Source of the DNA: an uncultured Clostridia bacterium
GTDB taxonomy: Bacteria; Bacillota; Clostridia; Christensenellales; CASEPJ01
DNA: 11,607 nt
Reading direction: 5' to 3'
Assembly: GCA_949289715.1 (NCBI GenBank)
Contig: CASEPJ010000170.1
Coordinates: forward strand, 1-11,607
A model generated the notes under the pieces. It saw nothing but the letters and a program-made list of their open reading frames with translations, did not search any database and was not told where the DNA came from. A program made the position numbers and the translations under genes. Positions 6,998-11,607 of this stretch are shown one piece after another. The first letter of the stretch is position 1. Each line of letters begins with the position of its first letter.

Positions 6998-8566
6998 ATG
7001 AAAACAATTGACGATATAAATAAGGCAATTGAATATTCCAGACTCTTGCGGGAAAATCTCCTTGCAGACCCATAACGCACTACCTATCACTTTGCGATTT
7101 TCGAGGATATAGGAATACCCGGCGACCCTAACGGAGCCTTTTATGCAAACGGGCGCTATCATCTTATGTATTTATATGCCTGCCGCTCGGACAGTTTCAG
7201 ATGGGGACATATTTCAAGCACAGATTTAATTCATTGGCGTTCGCACCCCGATGCGGTTATACCCGACGATTTAGACGGAGGCATTTTCAGCGGAGGCGCT
7301 TTTGTAGATGATGACGAAACGTGTTATCTGACATATTGGGGACTTCCAATATCAGGCAATCAAGGAGGCATACGCATAATTAAAAGCAACGACCGTCATT
7401 ACGAAAAGTGGGAAAAATTTAAAGAATATATGCTTGAATGTACAACAAGCGGTGTCCATCAAACGACCGACGAAAACGGCAAAACCACCTATCTTGGATG
7501 TGCGGATCCCAGCAATATTTGGAAAAAAGACGGTAAATATTATATGCAAACCGGAAATTTATCGGTACTTTTTAAATTTCATCAGGACGGTCTTACCAAT
7601 TATCCAAAGAATGATGAAATAAAACTTAATACACCAGAAAATCTCAAAGGCGACTGGGTAGATCTTTTCGAAAGCGATGACCTTAAAAATTGGAAATATC
7701 TGCACAGATTTTATCAGCGTAATAAAGCAAATAAATGGACAGAAATAGACGAAGACGATATGTGTCCCAGTTTTCTGCCGCTGCCACTAAATAAAAACGG
7801 CGGTGAATTAAGCGATAAATATCTGCAGCTTTTTATTTCTCATAATCGGGGTTGCCAGTACTATATTGGCACATACGATAAAGAAAATAATATTTTTATT
7901 CCGGAATCGCATGGACGTATGTCCTGGATTGACAATACATTTTTTGCACCCGAAGCTTTAACGGATAAAAACAACCGTCAAATTATGTGGGCATGGCTTA
8001 CCGACAACCGAACAGACGAAATTAATTACGGCTGGTCTGGAGTTTACGGATTGCCGAGATGTTTATGGTTGCGAGAGGACAATAAACTCGGTATAGCACC
8101 CGTAGATGAAATAAAAATGCTCAGATATAACAAAAAGGAATTCAAAAAAATCAACCGTCGGCAAGAATTGGAGGGAATTAACGGATTATGCTGTGAAATA
8201 ACTGCCGAATACAAAATAGATTCGGCACAAACGAAGAGTCCATCTATTTACCTTAGAGCAAACGATAATTTAAGCGAATTTACGAAAATATATTATGATT
8301 ATCTCGAAAAAGTTCTTGTATTCGATTCTTTAAAAAGCGGGAAAGAAGGTCGTTTGGTAATTGAAAAAGCACCTCTCGATTTAAATGATAAAGAAATTTT
8401 AAAACTCGATATTTTTATAGACAAATCCGTTATAGAAGTATTTGCCAACGAACGCCAAGCCATATGCCGCAGAGTTTATCCTTGCGAACAAAGCGACAAA
8501 GTAGTTTTTGAAAAGGGCTTCGATAATGTTATTGTATATGAAATGATGCCCTCTAATTTATATTGA
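6998..8566 (+). pseudogene. GH32 beta-fructosidase (sucrose/fructan hydrolase) interrupted by an in-frame TAA
   Basis: The 522-codon frame encodes a cytoplasmic GH32 enzyme that would release fructose from sucrose or fructo-oligosaccharides. The start is clear: GGAGG (6988-6992), 5 nt, ATG. Translation then meets TAA at codon 26 (7073-7075), between ...LLADP and RTTYHF. Past the stop the protein is intact. It has DPNG with nucleophile Asp43, then CADPSNIW (169-176), where other GH32 enzymes carry the RDP stabiliser. EDDMCPSFLPL (252-262) sits in place of the acid/base ECP block, with Glu252 the likely catalytic acid as in some GH32 subgroups. A beta-propeller region and a C-terminal beta-sandwich (VIEVFANERQAICRRVYP) complete it. 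Restart at Met57 (7166) would lose the nucleophile, so that shorter protein should be inactive. There is no signal peptide. One base change restores a sense codon, so the lesion is recent, a sequencing error, or read through. A terminator follows. Confidence 0.85.
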
Positions 8567-8627
8567 TTTTCATTACATTAAAAAGTGATTATTTAAATGA
8601 TTAACGCTTAAAATATTGCAAAACTAA

Positions 8628-8658
8628 AAAAATCGGTGAAGATTTCACCGATTTTTTT
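8628..8658 (+). terminator. Rho-independent terminator after the GH32 gene
   Basis: AAAAATCGGTGAA (8628-8640) pairs with TTCACCGATTTTT (8644-8656) across a GAT loop, and the T-run continues to 8658. The stem lies 62 bp past the GH32 stop. A-runs on its left side make it look functional on the minus strand too, so it may also stop polA transcripts arriving from the right, although polA ends about 360 bp away. Confidence 0.9.
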
Positions 8659-8683
8659 ATTAAATTTTAATAAAAATTAATTA

Positions 8684-8755
8684 TCAATCAAAACGCAAAA
8701 TCGATAAAATTTTAAAATAAATTAAATTTAGTCTTTACTTTCGATTTTGCATTGA
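8684..8755. repeat. Interrupted inverted repeat between convergent genes
   Basis: GCAAAATCGA (8695-8704) and TCGATTTTGC (8741-8750) are perfect inverted copies 36 nt apart, flanked outside by TCAAT (8684-8688) and ATTGA (8751-8755). It lies in the convergent region between GH32 and polA. It could be a fold at the 3' end of the polA transcript or chance. The rest of the gap up to 9020 shows only a small TGCACA-tt-TGTGCA repeat (8986-8999) and no gene. Confidence 0.35.
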
Positions 8756-9020
8756 CTAAACAATGCTTTAAATAATTAAACCGTATTTTATATTATATTG
8801 TTTTTAAAAAATCGGTTGACTTATGGTTTTTTAGATATTTACTTTAAAACTTAGGTAATCAAATTTTTATAACAAACTTCTAATTTTAAAACCAACAAAT
8901 TACCATTAATACATATATAATTATAACTTTAAAATAAATATAATGCAATAATTTTTATTTATATAAATCGTCGCCAGACTAAGATTGCACATTTGTGCAT
9001 ATATTGAATTTGCTTATAAT

Positions 9021-11540
9021 TTATTTTGCTTCGAACCAATTGCTTCCACAGTCTATTTCCACAGTGAGGGGCAAACTTAAACTAACCGCATTTTCCATTT
9101 CTTCTTTCAATATTATTTTAACCTTTTCCACTTCGCTTTGCAATGTATCCACTATCAATTCATCATGCACTTGTAATATAAGTTTTGAAGCGATTTTTTC
9201 CCTTTCGAACCGTCTGTCGACGTTTATCATCGCTATCTTTATTATATCGGCGGCAGTTCCTTGCAGGGGCATATTCATTGCAGCTCTTTCGCCGAATTGT
9301 CTTACGTTATAATTGTTGGATTTAAGCTCTGCTATTGTTCTTCTCCTGCCGAAAAGCGTTTGAGCGTAACCGTTTTCTTTCGCAAACTTTACGCTTTCTT
9401 CTATAAATTCTTTGACTTTTTTATATGTGTTAAAATAAGTATCAATATATTTTTTCGCCTTAAATACGGGAATATTCAAATCCTGAGCCAAACCGAAATC
9501 GCTGATTCCGTAAATAATGCCGAAATTAACCGCTTTGGCTTCCCTACGCATATCCTTTGTTACATCTTCCGGACGCACCCCGAAAACTTCGCAAGCCGTG
9601 TTTAAATGCACGTCGCCGCCCTCTTTAAACAGCTGAATGAGTTTTTCTTCTTTAGACATATGCGCCATTAATTTCAACTCTATCTGCGAATAATCGGCGC
9701 AAACCAATAAATTGCCGTCGCTTGCGGTAAAAATTTTTCTTATTTCTCTGCCTTCTTCGTTTCTTGTAGGGATATTTTGAAGATTAGGTTCGGTTGAGGA
9801 CAATCTTCCCGTGGAGGTCAATGCCTGTTTAAAGGTTGTATGCACTTTACCTTTCAAATCCACTAATTTTTTCATCCCTTCAAGATAAGTCGATGTTAAT
9901 TTCGTAATTTTTCTGTATCGTAAAAGAAGTTTGATAAAAGGATGCAAATCATACAATTTGTTTAATACTTCCACATCGGTAGAATAGCCTGTTTTATTTT
10001 TCTTGACGATCGGCAATTTTAATTTATCGAACAGGAGTTCCCCTAACTGTTTGCTAGAATTTACGTTTCCCAAATCTTCGGGATAAACCGAACTCTTCAT
10101 ATTTTCGATTATTTGTGCGGTTTCGGCTTTATATTTTTCAAAAAGAATGTCTAAAGCTTGCACATCGACACTGAACCCCTCTTTTTCCATTTTGAACAAA
10201 ATATTTACTAAAGGAAGCTCAATTTTTGAATAAAGATTTTCCATATCATAAGATTTTAACAAATCGTAATATTCTTGGTTCAGATTATAAATTGCAGCTG
10301 CAGGAAAACTCTTTTCTCCCCTTATTTCCAATATTTTCATTAAATCGTCGCCTTTTTCCAAAAGATATGCTTCCAACATCACGTCGTCATATTCTTTTTC
10401 GAAAATTATCCCTTTTTTAAAGAGGAAATGTTTAATGCTTTTAACGTCGAACGCTATTAAAAATTCAATTTTTTCGAAAAGCAATTTCAATGCCTTATCA
10501 CAGTCTATTCCCTTAGTTAACAAATCCTTCGGAAAAGATAAGGTATAATCGGTTTTCCCGTCATTGGAAAAATGTATTTTATCATCAATAAATACGACAT
10601 ATTTACCTTGAGGAAACCGGTTAAATATAGATAAATCGGTAATTTCAATTTCCGCATAAGTACGTTCGCTTTCTGTAGCGCAGTTATCGTCGTTTGATTC
10701 CGCATATTTTTTTAAATAAGAATAAAATTCAAGTTTTTTAAATTCTTTTATTGTTTTTTTCGTAATCAATCCTTTAAATTCCGATTTTTTCAAATCGAAA
10801 TTAATCGGAGCGTCAATATCTATAGTGGCAAGTTTTTTAGAAAAATAGGCATCCTCTTTGCCGTCAATCAGTTTTTCTTTCAATTTCCCGGAAATTTTTT
10901 CTATATTATTGTATATACCGTCTAAATCTTTGTATTTATTCAATAATTCCAATGCCGTTTTTTCGCCTACACCCTTTACGCCGGGAATATTATCCGAACT
11001 GTCCCCCATAAGTCCTTTTAAATCCTTTATTTGATAAGGCGAAAGACCGTATAATTCTTTAAGACGTTTTTCATCTACCTTGTCCACTTCGCTTATGCCT
11101 TTTTTAGTGAGCCAAACATTTATTTTATCGTCAATTAATTGCAATGAATCTCTATCGCCGGTAATTATTTTTACTTCGCCGTCAAAATTTTTTGCCACAG
11201 TGCCGATAATATCATCCGCCTCAAACCCGGGACATTCGATTAAGTTAAGATCCATAGCACGCAACAAATCTTTAAGCAGCGGCAGCTGAACCGCAAGCTC
11301 CTGCGGCATCGGTTTTCTGGTCGCTTTATATTCGGTAAATTGCTCGTGTCTGAAAGTCGGTTTTTTTGTATCGAAGGCTACCGTCAAATGGGTGGGAGAA
11401 GTCTCCTCCGTTATTTTAAAAAGCATATTGGTAAAGCCCAATACCGCATTTGTGGGTACCCCTTCGGATGTGGATAAAAATTTAATCGCATAAAATGCCC
11501 TATATAATATGCTGTTGCCGTCAATTAGAACTAATTTCAT
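9021..11540 (-). CDS. polA: DNA polymerase I (polymerase plus 5' nuclease)
   Basis: PolA fills gaps and removes RNA primers in replication and repair. The 839-residue product is somewhat shorter than many family members (about 880-930). The 5'-3' nuclease domain (about 1-280) has Asp7 (IDGNS), Asp109-Asp110 (FEADD), Asp129 and Asp131 (TGDRD), and the helix-hairpin-helix DNIPGVKGVGEKTA (183-196). Residues about 295-440 correspond to the 3'-5' exonuclease domain, but its DxE and other acidic motifs are not seen, so no proofreading is expected, as in many Bacillota. The polymerase domain (about 440-839) is complete: motif A DYSQIELK (616-623), O-helix R665, K669, F673 and Y677 (RREAKAVNFGIIYG), and motif C HDE (792-794). 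Phe673 is the position that favours deoxy- over dideoxynucleotides. GGGAG lies 5 nt before the ATG. The frame is intact. In relatives coaE and a lytic transglycosylase usually follow, but here the sugar module intervenes. Confidence 0.97.
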   Translation of the reverse strand: MKLVLIDGNSILYRAFYAIKFLSTSEGVPTNAVLGFTNMLFKITEETSPTHLTVAFDTKKPTFRHEQFTEYKATRKPMPQELAVQLPLLKDLLRAMDLNLIECPGFEADDIIGTVAKNFDGEVKIITGDRDSLQLIDDKINVWLTKKGISEVDKVDEKRLKELYGLSPYQIKDLKGLMGDSSDNIPGVKGVGEKTALELLNKYKDLDGIYNNIEKISGKLKEKLIDGKEDAYFSKKLATIDIDAPINFDLKKSEFKGLITKKTIKEFKKLEFYSYLKKYAESNDDNCATESERTYAEIEITDLSIFNRFPQGKYVVFIDDKIHFSNDGKTDYTLSFPKDLLTKGIDCDKALKLLFEKIEFLIAFDVKSIKHFLFKKGIIFEKEYDDVMLEAYLLEKGDDLMKILEIRGEKSFPAAAIYNLNQEYYDLLKSYDMENLYSKIELPLVNILFKMEKEGFSVDVQALDILFEKYKAETAQIIENMKSSVYPEDLGNVNSSKQLGELLFDKLKLPIVKKNKTGYSTDVEVLNKLYDLHPFIKLLLRYRKITKLTSTYLEGMKKLVDLKGKVHTTFKQALTSTGRLSSTEPNLQNIPTRNEEGREIRKIFTASDGNLLVCADYSQIELKLMAHMSKEEKLIQLFKEGGDVHLNTACEVFGVRPEDVTKDMRREAKAVNFGIIYGISDFGLAQDLNIPVFKAKKYIDTYFNTYKKVKEFIEESVKFAKENGYAQTLFGRRRTIAELKSNNYNVRQFGERAAMNMPLQGTAADIIKIAMINVDRRFEREKIASKLILQVHDELIVDTLQSEVEKVKIILKEEMENAVSLSLPLTVEIDCGSNWFEAK

Positions 11541-11607
11541 TTAAACTCCCAAAATTATAATGATTTAATTGATTTTTATATTTTTATAAATTTTTAAATT
11601 AATTAAT

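Noticed and set aside
7073..7075. TAA as a genome-wide reassigned sense codon
   Set aside because: TAA is the natural end of polA, coaE, the lytic transglycosylase, the zinc-ribbon gene and the lipoprotein gene, so a changed code is not supported.
7166..8566. Shorter GH32 gene starting at the ATG at 7166
   Set aside because: This start lies after the DPNG nucleophile and has no ribosome binding site, while the ATG at 6998 has an ideal one and the frame between them encodes conserved GH32 sequence.
8986..8999. TGCACA-tt-TGTGCA inverted repeat as the polA terminator
   Set aside because: The loop is only two bases and there is no T-run after the stem on the minus strand, so it does not look like a terminator.

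Overview
The window looks like a chromosomal segment of a very AT-rich, low-GC Gram-positive bacterium, most likely a Clostridia-type member of the Bacillota. The grounds are strong GGAGG-type ribosome binding sites, textbook sigma-A promoters, a LacI-family/GH32 sugar module, and a DNA polymerase I whose proofreading domain lacks its catalytic residues. All stop codons seen fit the standard code. No phage genes, transposons, CRISPR arrays, tRNA or rRNA genes were seen.

Layout, left to right. (1) 1-803 is gene-free AT-rich DNA. (2) 804-1992, minus strand, holds a possible gene remnant, a GNAT acetyltransferase gene broken by two frameshifts, and a small intact zinc-ribbon protein. (3) 2077-3201, minus strand, is a predicted SGNH/GDSL-hydrolase lipoprotein with its own strong promoter. 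(4) 3625-4789, minus strand, is the overlapping pair coaE (last step of coenzyme A synthesis) and a membrane-anchored lytic transglycosylase. (5) 4790-5660 is a long spacer with one possible 38-residue ORF. (6) 5572-8658, plus strand, is a self-contained sugar module: a LacI-family regulator, then a consensus promoter with a perfect 18-bp LacI/CcpA-type operator just after its -10 box, a long leader, a GH32 beta-fructosidase reading frame and a terminator. (7) 9021-11540, minus strand, is polA.

polA, coaE and the lytic transglycosylase share a strand and are often neighbours in Clostridia. Here the sugar module sits between polA and coaE in the opposite direction, which suggests it was inserted. 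The regulator probably represses the GH32 gene, whose product would split sucrose or fructo-oligosaccharides in the cytoplasm. However, the GH32 frame has an in-frame TAA at codon 26, upstream of the catalytic DPNG motif, so as read no complete enzyme can be made.

Two of the clear genes (GNAT and GH32) are broken by small lesions, and about 30% of the window is non-coding, while the housekeeping genes are intact. This fits ongoing gene loss, perhaps in a host-associated organism, though sequencing error is not excluded. I found no convincing undescribed multi-gene system. The points most worth checking are the GH32 stop codon, its operator and leader, the frameshifted GNAT gene, and the small ORF at 5195-5311.
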